Source of the DNA: Mnemiopsis leidyi
Taxonomy: Eukaryota > Ctenophora > Tentaculata > Lobata > Bolinopsidae
Assembly: GCA_000226015.1 (NCBI GenBank)
Contig: JH152694.1
Coordinates: 256,478-320,477 of the forward strand
Direction: 5' to 3'
Length of the DNA: 64,000 nucleotides
The translations under genes and the position numbers were made by a program. Under the pieces are notes generated by a model. That model saw only the letters and a program-made list of their open reading frames with translations, searched no databases and was not told the DNA's origin. Shown here in pieces: positions 12,801 to 27,800 of the stretch; position 1 is the stretch's first letter; every line of letters begins with the position of its first letter.

Positions 12801-15800
12801 ATGTACCTAGTAGTAAGATTTAGCTACACTACTGGTGAGACAATAAGTATAGACACGGCAGTTCAGCAAGTGATAAAGTAGGCCCCAATAAGCAGCAGAG
12901 TCCTCTATAGATAATCTGTATCCATGGCCTATTTAGCTAGCTGTATTACAACCATGTAATCAGGTCATTGTTCCTGTATGACCGGTGTTCCTGCGGTTAA
13001 TGACACAACATGGCTAGGCGGACATGTCTCCGGGACACAAATTAGTGACACGAGACAGCCAGTCGCACTGTGATGTAGTTGTCATGGTAACTATACTGTC
13101 TGATAACTCATCTGTAGTTGTCATGGTAACGATAATGTCTGATGGCTGATGTAGTTGTCATGGTAACGATAATGTCTGATGTAGATGTGTAGTTGTCATG
13201 GTAACGATACTGTCTGATGGCTGATGTAGTTGTCATGGTAACTATACTGTCTGATGGCTGATGTAGTTGTCATGGTAACGATACTGTCTGATGTAGTTGT
13301 CATGGTAACGATACTGTCTGATGACTGATGTAGTTGTCATGGTAACGATACTGTCTGATGACTGATGTAGTTGTCATGGTAACGATACTGTCTGATGGCT
13401 GATGTAGTTGTCATGGTAACGATACTGTCTGATGGCTGATGTAGTTGTCATGGTAACGATACTGTCTGATGGCTGATGTAGTTGTCATGGTAACGATACT
13501 GTCTGATGGCTGATGTAGTTGTCATGGTAACGATACTGTCTGATAACTCATCTGTAGTTGTCATGGTAACGATANNNNNNNNNNNNNNNNNNNNNNNNNN
13601 NNNNNNNNNNNNNNNNNNNNNNNNNNNNNNNNNNNNNNNNNNNNNNNNNNNNNNNNNNNNNNNNNNNNNNNNNNNNNNNNNNNNNNNNNNNNNNNNNNNN
13701 NNNNNNNNNNNNNNNNNNNNNNNNNNNNNNNNNNNNNNNNNNNNNNNNNNNNNNNNNNNNNNNNNNNNNNNNNNNNNNNNNNNNNNNNNNNNNNNNNNNN
13801 NNNNNNNNNNNNNNNNNNNNNNNNNNNNNNNNNNNNNNNNNNNNNNNNNNNNNNNNNNNNNNNNNNNNNNNNNNNNNNNNNNNNNNNNNNNNNNNNNNNN
13901 NNNNNNNNNNNNNNNNNNNNNNNNNNNNNNNNNNNNNNNNNNNNNNNNNNNNNNNNNNNNNNNNNNNNNNNNNNNNNNNNNNNNNNNNNNNNNNNNNNNN
14001 NNNNNNNNNNNNNNNNNNNNNNNNNNNNNNNNNNNNNNNNNNNNNNNNNNNNNNNNNNNNNNNNNNNNNNNNNNNNNNNNNNNNNNNNNNNNNNNNNNNN
14101 NNNNNNNNNNNNNNNNNNNNNNNNNNCTGATGTAGTTGTCATGGTAACGATACTGTCTGATGTCTGATGTAGTTGTCATGGTAACGATACTGTCTGATGT
14201 CTGATGTAGTTGTCATGGTAACGATACTGTCTGATGGCTGATGTAGTTGTCATGGTAACGATACTGTCTGATGGCTGATGTAGTTGTCATGGAAACGATA
14301 TTGTCTGATGTAGATGTCATGGTCACTATACTGTCTGATGTAGATGTCATGGTAACGATACTGTCTGATATAGTTTTCATGGTTATGATACTGTCTGATG
14401 ACTGATGTTGTTGTCATAATAACTGTACTTCCTGATGACCGATGTAATTATCATGGTAACGAAATTGTCTGATGACTGATGCAGTTTTCTGGTTAACGAT
14501 ACTGATATAAGATAATATCGGTAATCGGTATAAACACCATGTATCAGTATAAGGGACATGTGTATTGCTTTGTTCGATCTTCCCATAAATCAAGAAGGTT
14601 GACAGGGCCCATAAATTGGGGTCTGTGACAGGGCCCATGAATCAGAGACGCTGATAGGCCCTATAAATTGGAAACTGTTACATTTGCAGGGCCTATAAAT
14701 CTGGATCTGTGGCAGATGGTAAGCCATGGTATCCGACCTGGTTACCTTTCATTTCATTCCCATAGGTATCCCTTTTTGGAGGAAGAAGAATCTACCATAA
14801 TCCTTCTGCGCTGCATTTGAGAAGTTTGGAGTGTGTCTTAGTCAGGGTTGAGCGTCGAAAAATCATAAAATCTTGGGTACAAATAGCGGGAAAATTGAAC
14901 CTTATTCCATGGAGGAGCATCATTTCAACTCAAGCATCATTTCAACTCACGCATTGGTTCCTTTAACTTACGAAGAAACAACAAATAGCATGAAAAGTAG
15001 TAAAACTAGATCAAAACTGACGAATTCAAAGCATAACTGCTTGGGAGGACCACCAATGAAAATGCTTGCAGTTGATTGGTTGAGAACATAGCTGACGCAC
15101 GGTCTCACTAGTATCAATGAATTATGCAGCCTACCACAAATTCTCATTTCTTAACGCAGACCCTTGTAGCTAATGCAATCTTTAATCAGTTGACCGACAG
15201 CTGCAACACAGATAATTGCTGAACGACTAATATCAAAGATGGCTCCAAATTTTTTGTTGTACGTGGTCGCCTCTGTATAATTAGCCTCCAAGTATAAATG
15301 TTCTTTAGAGTGACAGAAGATATGTAACAAATGCGAAAATGAACTTGAAGGTTTTCTGGGGGTGAATATGCCTGAAACATGATTATTAGTTTAAGTGGGT
15401 GATGAGAACTTTATAACTGCGATATCGGAATTTCATGTGATTTGCTGTTCAGTCCGTGTCATCACTTTTATCAGAATATAATTTGTTCATAAATATGGGT
15501 ATTATGAACTAGCTGTGATACAGAACTTTTAGAAATGATATTGTGAGAGTTAATTCCATGCTGGTGTGCAAGTTGATCGGTTTTAGTGGGATATCTGTGA
15601 CTTATATCACTCTTGCAGTATAACAGTACTGTAATAATGTTGTTATCGTAGTTATTCTACCAGATGTCTTTTATAGGCTCCCTTATCCGTTTAAACCCTC
15701 ACAAAATTCTAGTTATGAGGCAAGGGAGGAGGAGGTTATTACGTGGGCTAGTTCGGCCAACAGGCGGCCCTTTTTCTTTTGAAATGGGCAAATGGGCGTT

Positions 15801-18800
15801 GACTAGAATAATACACTGTTAAGTTTAAAAACCCACAGCTCGCCCATAGAAGATAGAGACGTCAACTTTGACCAGTTTTTTTCGGGCTAAGTTACGAGAG
15901 GATCAACAAACAAATTATTGACAAATAAAATAATGTCTACTATCCAATATCGTGATAACGCCATCATAGTAAGGACACCTATGCCTAGAAAACTCGATAC
16001 AAAATTAACATTAAGGATGCCATTCCTTTATTAAAAAGAACAGGGGAAATACAAGGGTTAGCAGAGAAGGCTATAAAGCGAGCTGTTAGCACGAACAAAA
16101 TAGAAATGTTTAGGTTGTTTAAATATACATACGAGAGAAACTTCACCTATCAATTTATTGAATATTCGTGGAGGAATTGATCAGACCTCAACTATTCAAT
16201 GTTTACAAAAATGAACAGAAAAGATGCAACCTTAAAGAATTTGTGACTTGTCATAATCTCTCTTGCCGTTATAACCCGTCGTCAAAAGCAAGTTTTATTT
16301 ACTTGTCTATACGCCTATAGTTGTAACTCTACCTTATGTCAGTCTTACATGTACATGAAAATAAACATGACATCAACTTTTGCTCCAATAGTCGACACTC
16401 CATTATCATCAGATCTAACAAACCTAATATAGAGCTGCACCCAATCATTGCCATTACTCATTCTTCATACTTTGGCGCATTGTCTCGAATCTTAAGTGTC
16501 TGATAATGGTATCTTATAACTATGTCGCCTCGGCCTTATCAAGCAGCTGAGTGAGTTATAATTCTAGGATCAAGGAATCATCATCCTCAAACACCTGTTT
16601 ACTCCTTTATTACTTCAACCTGTCTGTAGCTGACTTATTGGTACCGGCCTTTTGATCAGCTAATTTACTTTCTGTAAAATTGTGTCACAATAATAACTCC
16701 CTTATTCACAAATGATTAGTTAATTTGCCGATGGTTAGTTAAGAAACCGTTTCATTTTAAATTTTCAGAAATTTCAGTGTGACTATATATATTTGCAACT
16801 TAAAAGTGAAAACATGAGTGTTTAACTAACGATTCACAGATGATAAAACTGTTCTAATAGGAATATTTAGAACAAACAGAGAAAAATAAAGTGATTAGTT
16901 AATACTGGTTCCTGGAGCCTTAAACCATTAGTCGGGGTTACAGAAACAAAACAGAGACACACAGATTCAGAATAGCCCAGTATCAAGATGAAACAAACTA
17001 TCTTTGACCCTCAATGCGGACGTTTTTTTGTAATGAATGAGTCCAAAATATAGCAGTTATATATAGGACTAGCTACCTCCCCCTAAAGTTAGTTCAATAC
17101 CAGTCCTGATATCCTCTCCTAATTACATCTCCTAATTACGTGCAGTTCTCTGAAGCAGGGCTAATTAGCGATGTGATCAGCGGAGCCGGCTAAGGGTGAA
17201 ATAGGTATTGTCCTTGTCAGATGTCAAATTCATATTTAGCTGAAACGTTGCAACATGTTTGGTACTCGGTTAATTGAAAATCTGCACAGAAATAAAGTGC
17301 GATGGTTACAATAGCCACATTTTCAAACAGCCAAAACGTTTTAAAAAAATCAATATTTTTCAAAAGTAGGAGGCATGATGATGCAATAGATATCTTAAAC
17401 AGAGCTGTGATGAAAGAAACTTTCTGACAAGCTGAATGAACTACAACGAATGATAACCTTGTTAAAATCCGTTTCTGTCCAATTAGGCGCGTTCTCCAAA
17501 TTGCCGCCAAATTAGGAAAATTCTCCAATGCAACGAGTCAGTATTTCTATAGCGACAAAATATTCGACACTTATTCCACTTTGAAATTTGACATCTCGTT
17601 TCGTTAGTGTCTTAACCCCGACTGTTCATTAAGTTCTAATTTTCATCCGAGAAAATTCATGTCGCTGTTATGTTGGAAGGCTTGATTTTGCAGGCAAACT
17701 TATCTCTTATGAAAGAAACACCATTTATGGATGATTTTTGTGGAATATTCATTTGCAACATAAGGGCACCTCGATGTACCTTTAATTTGAAAATTATAGC
17801 ACAAATTATATTCGACCAATTAGAGATTCAACTTAATGTTTTCAAGAAACTTGACATTTAATCTTGCAAAGTGCTGTATTGACCCGGGTTATACCTCATT
17901 CTAACATTTTAGCCAATAGCTACGGTTCTTTGTACGGACTGGTCAAACATTGTCTTGGGTTAATAACATGATATTCTTGAGAGTCAAGTGTCTGCCATAA
18001 GCTTCCTATAATGGTAATAAACGTGACCATGTCGACGTTGCTTGTTGTCAACTGTCTCAATATCGGAACAGTCGCTTCAATCGAGCCTGCGCTAGTACTA
18101 TAACGACTCTAAATCTATAAACATGTTATACAACATTTAAAGATCTGGGAGATAAAGATACAAAAGTCAGACAATCTAGAGGTGGAAAGACACGTGTGTT
18201 TGTCAGTTTTGACGGCGCCGATATCTCGATATCTATGCATGTCAGCTTATCAAACCTAGTTTATGTAACAACTATGATAACTATAATGAATGTTAACTAT
18301 AATAATTTAACTATCAGACCCAGTGCAACCTTTATATTGATCTGCATTCTCCATAACATAACTCCATTCCTCCAATAACCTTAACATGAATATTCAGTTT
18401 TGATTTTGAGTAATTCTTCTACCATAGCAAAGACGAAAAGTAACATCTAAGTCCGATAGATTCTAGACATACATGGGTTCTTCACGAAATTCATTCCATA
18501 CTTCTTGTTTCGAGGCGAATTTGTTTATGGCTCTTTTATCTAATGTTTCACAAACCTGGACAAGAATTTATAAAACCTTTAAAGAAGGCGTAGTCATGTG
18601 AAAAGAAAAGAAATATTTCTGTAGTATTACATCTACACTGCTAATAAATGCCCTGTTCCATAGTCATGTCGTTAAAAATAAGTGGATTGGTCACAATACT
18701 TGAGGTGGGCAGTGCCCGTTTAATGGCGTATCGACAAACACTTTATTGTTGACAGGCTTCCGCCCCACCTTCACTCTCCAGTCTCACTCTGCAAACTAAA

Positions 18801-21800
18801 TTGTTCTAAACCATCTCAAAGTGAGTGTTCTATTTTGCTAAGAGTAAGTTAATTTTATATACCCCGACTTGGTCCGTTATCAGAGATGATAAACATTTAT
18901 AAATTGTACCATTTAAACCTCGTCTGATTTTGAACATTTAACGATTCTCTACTTTGGGTAAATTATACCTGAAAGTTTTTGGCGAAAAACGCAATGGGAA
19001 TTATTTTTGACCCATCCTGCATATAGATATTAAGATCTATAAAATGCAGCCAAATATTTGGATAAAATTTCACCAGTGATCTGAGAAGAAGAGCAATTTC
19101 ACAGACAAGCATGCCAACAATGCATGGGTGTGATAAGTTTCAAGAAATGCTCAGTAATAATGTACATAATGACAATGTTGCGATCAGGGAACGATTGGAA
19201 TTACTAACTGTCTTGTGTCGTATACAACAAACTGAGGATGTGATGATAATAACAGATGCACGTGCTTCAAAGTGATAAATTGGAAGCACGTGCATCTTTT
19301 ATGCCAGACAGTATCATATTGCAATGCTTTCAACTAACAATTATTGTTAACGTGCAACTTCGAGTAGAACCAACAATAATTAGCTATAGCATAGAGGGTC
19401 AAAAAATAACTACAAAAAGGCAGCTACAAAAAATGTCAAAGAGTACAGATTATAATTCCAATCTAATATTGTAGACACTAGGACTACTATACAGGCCACA
19501 AAACAAATAAAGGCCACAAACCAGGAAGTTTTTGTAAAATCAAACCACCCTGGACGTACTGAAGGATACATTCTTACACGGACTAAAGTTTTAGAGTTTT
19601 AGCGGAGCCAAGGGAAAACTCTGACACAACCCCAAACAAAATATGTGTAAATATACACTTTGCGGTTATCATTACTGACCGCCCTAACACAAATAAAAGA
19701 GTAAAGGAACGGCTCTATGGTTTGAAAGTTTCTACAGGCCTCCTACTCAAAAGTTAAATGAATGACGACTGGGTTTAATGTGGGAGGAACTGTCTTTACC
19801 AAAGTCGTGAGTTTTTAAATCTACCTCTTGCCTTCTGTTTGGTTTTTTTGCAGCATTTACTATCGACTAAAGGAACAAAAATTCATGAAACCACATAGAG
19901 ATCATTGCCTAGGAGGCTGGCACCGTGCCTTATAGATTTAGGAAGTGGTCAAGCAGTAAGGACATTAAGTGTTAGACATTAGTTCCCACCCACAAGGAAT
20001 CAAGGATTAAGTGTTTTCCCGCTCTTTGTTCGGAGTTCCTCAAAATTCTGGATAGATTTATTCGGGGCATTCGCATAAAGGCTTAAAGAATATTTAAGTA
20101 TTAAGTTTTCATCCCTTCCACAAATTGCCACTCCTATATTACGAAGATTGAAGATCAAAAACTGTAGGGTTAATACGAGAATGAAAAACGTTGCGTGACA
20201 AAATTCGTAATCCGTTAAACCATGATGTAATCTTCTACATGTAGTGGGGTATAAAGTAGTTTTTATGTCTCATCAGCTTGATAGATCACGATCCAAAATT
20301 TTATAAATCAATTCTATGGAAGACGCTTGAAAGATTTCAAGAAACTCCTCAAAATGCAAGGTAATAAAGAGCAAAAAAGCAAGTAGTAACTGTAACCAGC
20401 ATTTACAAGAGCGATTAACACCACTTGTTACAACTCAACCTTTCTCACGATAAAGCGGGCTCTTCTCTGATCTCGGGAAATCTTCATTACTTCATCTGTT
20501 AGTCGTTCCGCGCTCATCAACTCCCCGGGAGGCCGTTTTGCGAGAAGCTGTGTTTAGGGTATCGGTAAAGTGCAGCGATGAACAGTTTTAGCATCCGCTA
20601 GTAATAACTAGCTGGTTATTCAGGAACTCATTTGATTGGGAGCTTTCTTGGTTATTTTGACACAAAACGTGACAATCCTTTGCAAATATAAAAATGACAT
20701 TTATTTTGACAGGTTAAATGATAAATGTGACAAGTTAATCTGTTGAAAATTCCTGTTTTTAACATGTTAGATCATCAAACTTAAAGCTATTAACTTTGTT
20801 ACAAAATAACGAAATAAAGCTAAAAAGGATTGACAAGTTACAGAAAAAGCGACAACCTCGATACTAGTTCTTTTGCTGGGTATCACACGCAAGTTTTTTA
20901 TCTACTTAGGTACTGTGAAATAAAACATAGAAATGTGTTCATGTTAGGGTAGAGTTCAGTGGAACCGCAAAACAAGTGTCAATCTACAAATCAGTATGTA
21001 TATATCTAATTAAAAATTTCTAGTTTTTTCTTCCAGAACTTAACTTAGGCTTTAATACAAGTCAGGTGTGAGTAAATAACATAAATATGCTAGACCGCGA
21101 CTCTAGTTCTTGGAAAAAGTAAAAAACTCGAAGAAATCGCGGGTGCAATAAAAGTAACTGTTGTGATACAAGTGCTTAATATTGTATCGGTGTGTGTTTG
21201 TATGAAGTGGGTATGAACCTGGCATTGATATAAGACATGTAGACAATGAAACTGTCTGCACGATAATGGTATCAGAGTTATTTGCCACATCTACCAAACA
21301 TTATATAGCATCTTATTGTTTGTATCATCATTAAAGTACATGAATACCAACGTTATCATTGGTATATTTAAAGACAGACCCCTGGATTATTATTATACGG
21401 TATGATGTAGTGATGTACTCCAAGTTAATGAAGATTGACTCTGGTAGCATTAGTAAAGTTTCTTCAGGGTAAGTAGGCTCCAGCTTGCTGGAAATAGAGG
21501 AAATTAGAAACAGTAGCGTACTGCCAAGTTGTGCGATGTTTTGTGGGTACATACATGTAATTCCATTGTCCAACTTGCCATAGGACTGGATAGTTAATTG
21601 TTATGTATATAGCATGAATAATATCACCACGATTCAATACAATTATTCAGTTATCATTACAGTTATAACGGTTATAATAACAGTATCTTACTTAATCCTG
21701 CTTTGACTAAGCTCCACGTTAATCTATAGCGGGACCGCTATCCCTAATATTTTAGTAGAGAATCGGACTGCAGAATTAAATGAGCCGAGTTTATTCTATG

Positions 21801-24800
21801 ATTTAAGATTACCGGTTGGATCTTATAGTTGATAGCAAAACATTAGGACGGAGCTCCAATATAATGAGATCTATATGACGGTCGGGAAATTAGGATAATC
21901 CCCTGCTCTGACAGTGTCTCTTTTTGTCAGGACTGGATTAATCTAAACTACTTAGGGTTTTAATTACATGTTCTTGTCTGTGTCTCCTAATCGAACATTA
22001 AGTTTCGTCGTTCTCTAACCATTGTCCAGTGTCCTTCTATTGGGTTACGAAAGTAGGTTTAATGACACAAGATTTGTAAGCCAGACTGGAGGTTACTACT
22101 AATTATTTAATTTCATTAAATCAAGAAAAGAGCTAAACTATAGTATACCGGGCGTGCGTTAAGTGCAACAAACGCTGCACGTGCATATGCCAATAAGTTA
22201 TAAACGTACGACGTACGTGCATGCCGCACTGTACGTAGTACACGTGCATATGCCAATAAGTTATAAACGTACGACGTACGTGCATGCCGCACTGTACACG
22301 TGCATGTGCCAATAAGTTATAAACGTACGACGTACGTGCATGCCGCACTGTACACGTGCATGTGCCAATAAGTTATAAACGTACGACGTACGTGCATGCC
22401 GCACTGTACGTAGTACACGTGCATATGCCAATAAGTTATAAACGTACGACGTACGTGCATGCCGCACTGTACACGTAGTACACGTGCATATGCCAATAAG
22501 TTATAAACGTACGACGTACGTGCACGCCGCACTAAACGTAGTACACGTGCATATGCCAATAAGTAAAACTTGGAAAACATAGCTACATGGACATACTAGC
22601 CTCAAAAATGTTACAAGAGCGAGTGACACTTACTAAAATATGATTTAAAAAAGGCTTCCTGTAGAATTTGAAGGTCTCCTGCGACACAAATTATTCGCCA
22701 GCTGTGAAAGTGGACGTCCAAGTTCAGCAAAAAAATCCCTAATTTTCGATATAAGTTGAACAATTTCACAGGTGCGAACTAATGGAATCAGTACGGGTGT
22801 GTGTGGTACAAAGTGTGAACTAAATCCGGTTAATTTGCTGATATGCCCGCCCCCACTGTTGATCGATTTCCAGATTACATGGTTAACCGCAACCAAGTTT
22901 ACATAGCTTTATATCGGCGTCAGTCGTCGTTTAGGATAATTCACGGAGCATTTGGGATAATTCATGAATCATTTAGGATAATTTATGAAATCGCCTTCTT
23001 GAAAGTTTCCTAAACTATCTGAATAGCTTCCGAACTGAAAACCATAAAAATATATTGACCAACACATGTAGTATGTCCAAATTGTAATACCCGTTATTTC
23101 TTAGGGGCTATCTAATTGTAAAATCTTTAACAATCTGATTGCAAAACTCTTGTCGACTTGCCGGTTAGCATGAATTATTAAATTTTGTCATTTCGCATTC
23201 CTAAGGGATACCATCAAGTGAAGGGCAGCCTCGGAATTCTGCATTGCAGAGTTTAATGAGGGATCTACAATATCACATACAAACGGTTAAAAGTAACTGA
23301 TAAAGTTATAAGTATCAGGTTAAGAGTAAAAATATCGGCAGAAAATAAATTTCACGTTTATTTCAAAAACTAAGTTTAGTCAAAAAAGCAATTAAATTCG
23401 CAAGTCAAAATTGTTACTAGGAACTTATACCGACTAAAGCTTGTGCTTGGGCCTTCGTAGTAATGTTCTGAAATTTCTAGACTTAGGTCGACCATCAACT
23501 TGGCGAACCGCTCCGAATTATGTTGGCTCTTAAAAATAAGGCTAAAATGAATTCGTCAATCCCGGAAGTCAGAGTTGAATTTTGCATCGGAAACTGCCCC
23601 CAATTTTTCAATTTCACGCCCTCCCCAAATCGAGTCTAATGGAGAACAACGGCGAGCAATCCGCACTCCTATATCTGTATATAGCCATCGTCATGTTTAT
23701 GCGAATCAAACTGCTCGTCGGCTCGCATACAACCGTCAATAGGCTAGTTTATCTCAGCCAATGAGCTGGTTTACCTCTTAAATGGAATTTGTCAGGTGGC
23801 ATGCTTCATATATGGCATGTCTGTCATATCTCAATAAACTTGAATTGTGGGCCCGAGTTTAGTCTATGATGTTGCGCAACCCAAATCGAGTGGTTTGCTG
23901 CATTGTGTCAATGACGCATTATCTCATATTGTTGTTTCTTTATTGTTTAAGAATCTTGAATATTGTCAATAAATTCATCACTGGAATGGAAGATATAAAT
24001 TAATAAGTTTAATTTCTATTTATTGATCAATAAAACAAAAAGCTGCAACATTTCAAAAACTGCCAGGTTGGTGGTGTAGTGGTATGAGGTATCTACCCGG
24101 ACTTTCTAATTCTATGCAGGAAATCGGGGGTTCGATTACCAGATCCGCCAATCCTAGAGGAGTGCGCTAAGGACATTTGCCTCTGCAATCTTCTTCGGTC
24201 GACTCAGCCGAATGACCGAGAAACCGTGATTGAGGGTTAAATGAGGAGGGTCTCCCGTAGAAGATCCATAATCTTCCAGGAGCCCCTTCAGTGTAACTGT
24301 AAAAGCCTGGGTACCCGGTACAGGTGTAGCAAAATACAAAAAAGACCTTGACTGGCAGAAAATCCCAAAATTAACTGTTAAAATATGATTTTTGTTGCCG
24401 AAAATTTCTGTCCTTATTGCGATTACGACCTCGACACTCCAACATGACATTATTGGCACACTGGCACAACAGCGCACATTATTGGCACCACCGGTTTTGT
24501 CTTATTAACTGACCTGTTGATTCGTTAGGACGAAGACTTATGCATAACAAGTAATCTTGATACTGAAGTTGGTCATCTCTATTGTTGTATTTAATAACCC
24601 ACTGTCCTGATATCGATTCTTAAACTAGGATTTATTTGGTAATAGTTGTACCTCTAACCCAAAGTGTCCCTGGTAATGCCTCAGACGATTAATAATTCAT
24701 AATGAAATAAGCCTGTAGGGATGGTATATATTGTTCAATATTCATGTAGTTAATATTAATCAGTTATCAGCAGACGCAGTACGTATCACTCATTACTTAT

Positions 24801-27800
24801 TGATTTACTGTAATGATAGCATGCGGCTCATCACTTAGATGCGATAATCTCAAGAGATCGTTAGAAGTAGTATGACTACGAAAATATGGATTTCCCGGTC
24901 ATTTGTGATGTCAAATAGGGCGGCAGGTTCCTTTAATAACGGAACTTATAAAATTACGCTCATGTAGATTACAGTTCAACGCTTTCGTGTAGGATTCAAC
25001 AAACAAAAGAATAGCAATCATATTAATAATAAAACCACGCTTTGATATTTACCGGGGAAGCGAGAATGCCAACCGAGTAACAATAAAACCATTAGGTCAA
25101 ATCTGACCTCAATTTCCCCTCTTGAATTTATGAAAGTTTCATATCTCCTCTCCTGATAAGATCGGTTATATATATTAAGGCGTTACATTGCTGTTTTGTA
25201 TTGAAGTGCTATTGTTGTATTCAACTTTTGGTATAAAGCATGAAATTTGACCGTTACGCAAGGAAGCCGACCTAGACACGATAAAACCATGTTTTGATAT
25301 TAACCGGTACGTGGGATAGCCGACCTAGTCCAGCAAACAAACGTTCAAGAAAATGTTTAAAATTAACTAAGTGAGCTTGTGTGTGTTTTCAAATGGTGTC
25401 ACGTGAGAGCACTGTTCGTTAAAAAACGTCTTACAAAACGATTCTCGTCGATCGAGTACGACATCTTGCTCACTCAAAACCTTGTGGTCTTTGCTTGATT
25501 TTCCTCATACACTCGGTTTAGAAAGTCATAGAGGTTAATGAATATGATTCTCCTTTTTATATTCAAGCTGTGGTCGTTATTTTAGTTCTCGCGGTTTATA
25601 TTGCTAGAAAGATATGAGTTGGGTAATCAAATTTTTAAAACTGCTCTCAAAGTTTGTGCCTGACTCCGTTTATTATAAAAAAGCCTCGCCGAAAACTACC
25701 GCTTTAGAAAATGCGAAAGTAAACCTTAGATAATTCATATCCACGTATGTTTTGTTGAAATACAAACCAAATAATAGCAAGCAAAGATCTTATCAAAGTT
25801 TCACTCAAACAGTTTTCACATTCAAAGTTTCACCCATGATGAGTACAAGATAGACGTTAATAATTCACTAAGGCCAGCCTATATAGATATTGAAATTTCT
25901 TCAGATCACTCCTAAACTCTGGATTAAGAAGCAATCGTTGCCGCATGGTGAAATAAATATTTTCTAGTTTCTCTTTAAAAAATCAGCATTAGCCGTGTTA
26001 AATATGATTCGCGACTCAAGCCCAGTGACAAAAGCCCAGTGACAAAACTGTTAAGTCTTTATTAAGTCGATTGACTTGTCAGAATCAGTTCAAATAATTC
26101 ATGACTTTATAAATGTTAATTCACAAAACGAGATGATTGATGTGATTTGAGGGCTAACGGAAAGAGCAATAAGGATTAATTATGCATAAGGATGAATAGG
26201 CATTATCATAATCAATATCGTCCTTGGATAGGTTTGTTTTTCAGTAATTTAAATTTGTCACGTACTTCAGGCTAGAGTAGAACAAGTGAGCAAAGTGTGA
26301 ACATGTTCAATTAGAAAACGGTGAATATCCGTTTTATACCTGAATAAGAAATCTCTTCCATGTTAGAATTGGAAGTACGTGAGTTTCTGATATTGGATGT
26401 GTTGAGAGCTTAACTAAATAACAAAAACCGCTATACAGATCACCAAATAAAAATGTACCGAAATTTGCTTTGTGAGTGGAACATGGAAACCTAGACGATT
26501 GCAACAACTGCTCGTGGACTTGTATACGGGGCTGATTGAAATTCTGGCAATATTTAATGAAATCAACGCTCTTTCTCGCTGTATAGCAGAGGCTGGAGCA
26601 TGAAGGAGGATAGAGAGCAATCATAGTTAGGTTTCAGAGCAGGCATTATCTTAACTAGGTAATATAATAGTCGCGTCTTAGGAGAATTATTTCTGGCGAA
26701 CCAGCTTGGCCGCCAAGAAATTTCCTCCTGTTGTTTCATGTGAAGATTTGTCGTGGACGTTTCCTCTTGAAAATAGGTTAAAGACGGCGGAGGTTAGAGA
26801 CTAAATACAAATCAACGTAAGGCGCTGACTTTGCCACAAATAGCACGTCGCGATGACATGGTAAAGCTGTAAAGGACCTACGGGATCAAGTGGAATTATT
26901 TGTACCTGACTTCCTCGAGCTAACTGTTCGCGATCTATTGTGTTTCAGTGAGTTAGCTGGTGTGGAACCAGGTACAAAAAGCAGCTGAGAGCAATTAGCA
27001 GCGGGCTAATCGGGGACTGCTGCTGCATTCTTTTACCAACTGCAGTCAAAAGTAGCGAGTGTTGTTTGAAAGTAGCTAAACATTGGGGAGGGGGGTTTAG
27101 CTCTTCCACTGACCAGGAACTCAGGATATTTACTCAGGGTCAGTTGATAAAATGGCAGTAAAGTTTGTCAGCCGAACTCTTCCTGTTGGTTTAGTAAACC
27201 GCAAATAAAATAGCTAAGCTTGATGTAGAAATCAATTTTATCTGGAAATTTTTTAATTCTTATTTCAAACTTTGATTTGAAGGGTACCTTTTGAACAATT
27301 GAAATTATTGAATTTTTATAATTGATTTTAATTTCGACAATTTTTATGTAAGGTCAAATTTAAATTGAACACATATTGACCATGACAATTTGGAAATTTT
27401 TGGCGTTTGACATGGTCAAAAATTTTTACCTTATTGACCATTGAAATTCGGAATTTTGAACATAGTAATGGCCAAACTTCTTCTACCGGACACCTTAACT
27501 TTGGCCAAATTGCCCAAAAAACCTTTAAAACCCCCACGCTCTCAGGGGCGTTGCTTGGATTTTTTGGAGGAGGGATCGACAAGGGGCTGGGGAGGGGGAG
27601 GCAATTTTGACTGGGGGAGGCAATTTTACAATGAAGAAATGGTTAGAAAGGAGGTACCATTCACTGCTTTCTCCAGGCAAAAACATTGTCATTCCTGGTT
27701 CTGTAAAACGTCTCGAATAAGAAATTAGGTATTTCAATCAATCATAGAGTAAGATAAAGCCTTTCATAGAAATAGAAATAATTTTTTCGTAGCTTAAAGC

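Noticed and set aside
13448-14179. Long open frames with X residues
   Set aside because: They run through the N gap and the minisatellite.
13067-14515. CRISPR array
   Set aside because: Eukaryotic context, no distinct spacers, period and motif typical of a minisatellite.
22133-22580. Minus-strand open frames of repeated [12 protein letters not shown] type
   Set aside because: Translated minisatellite.
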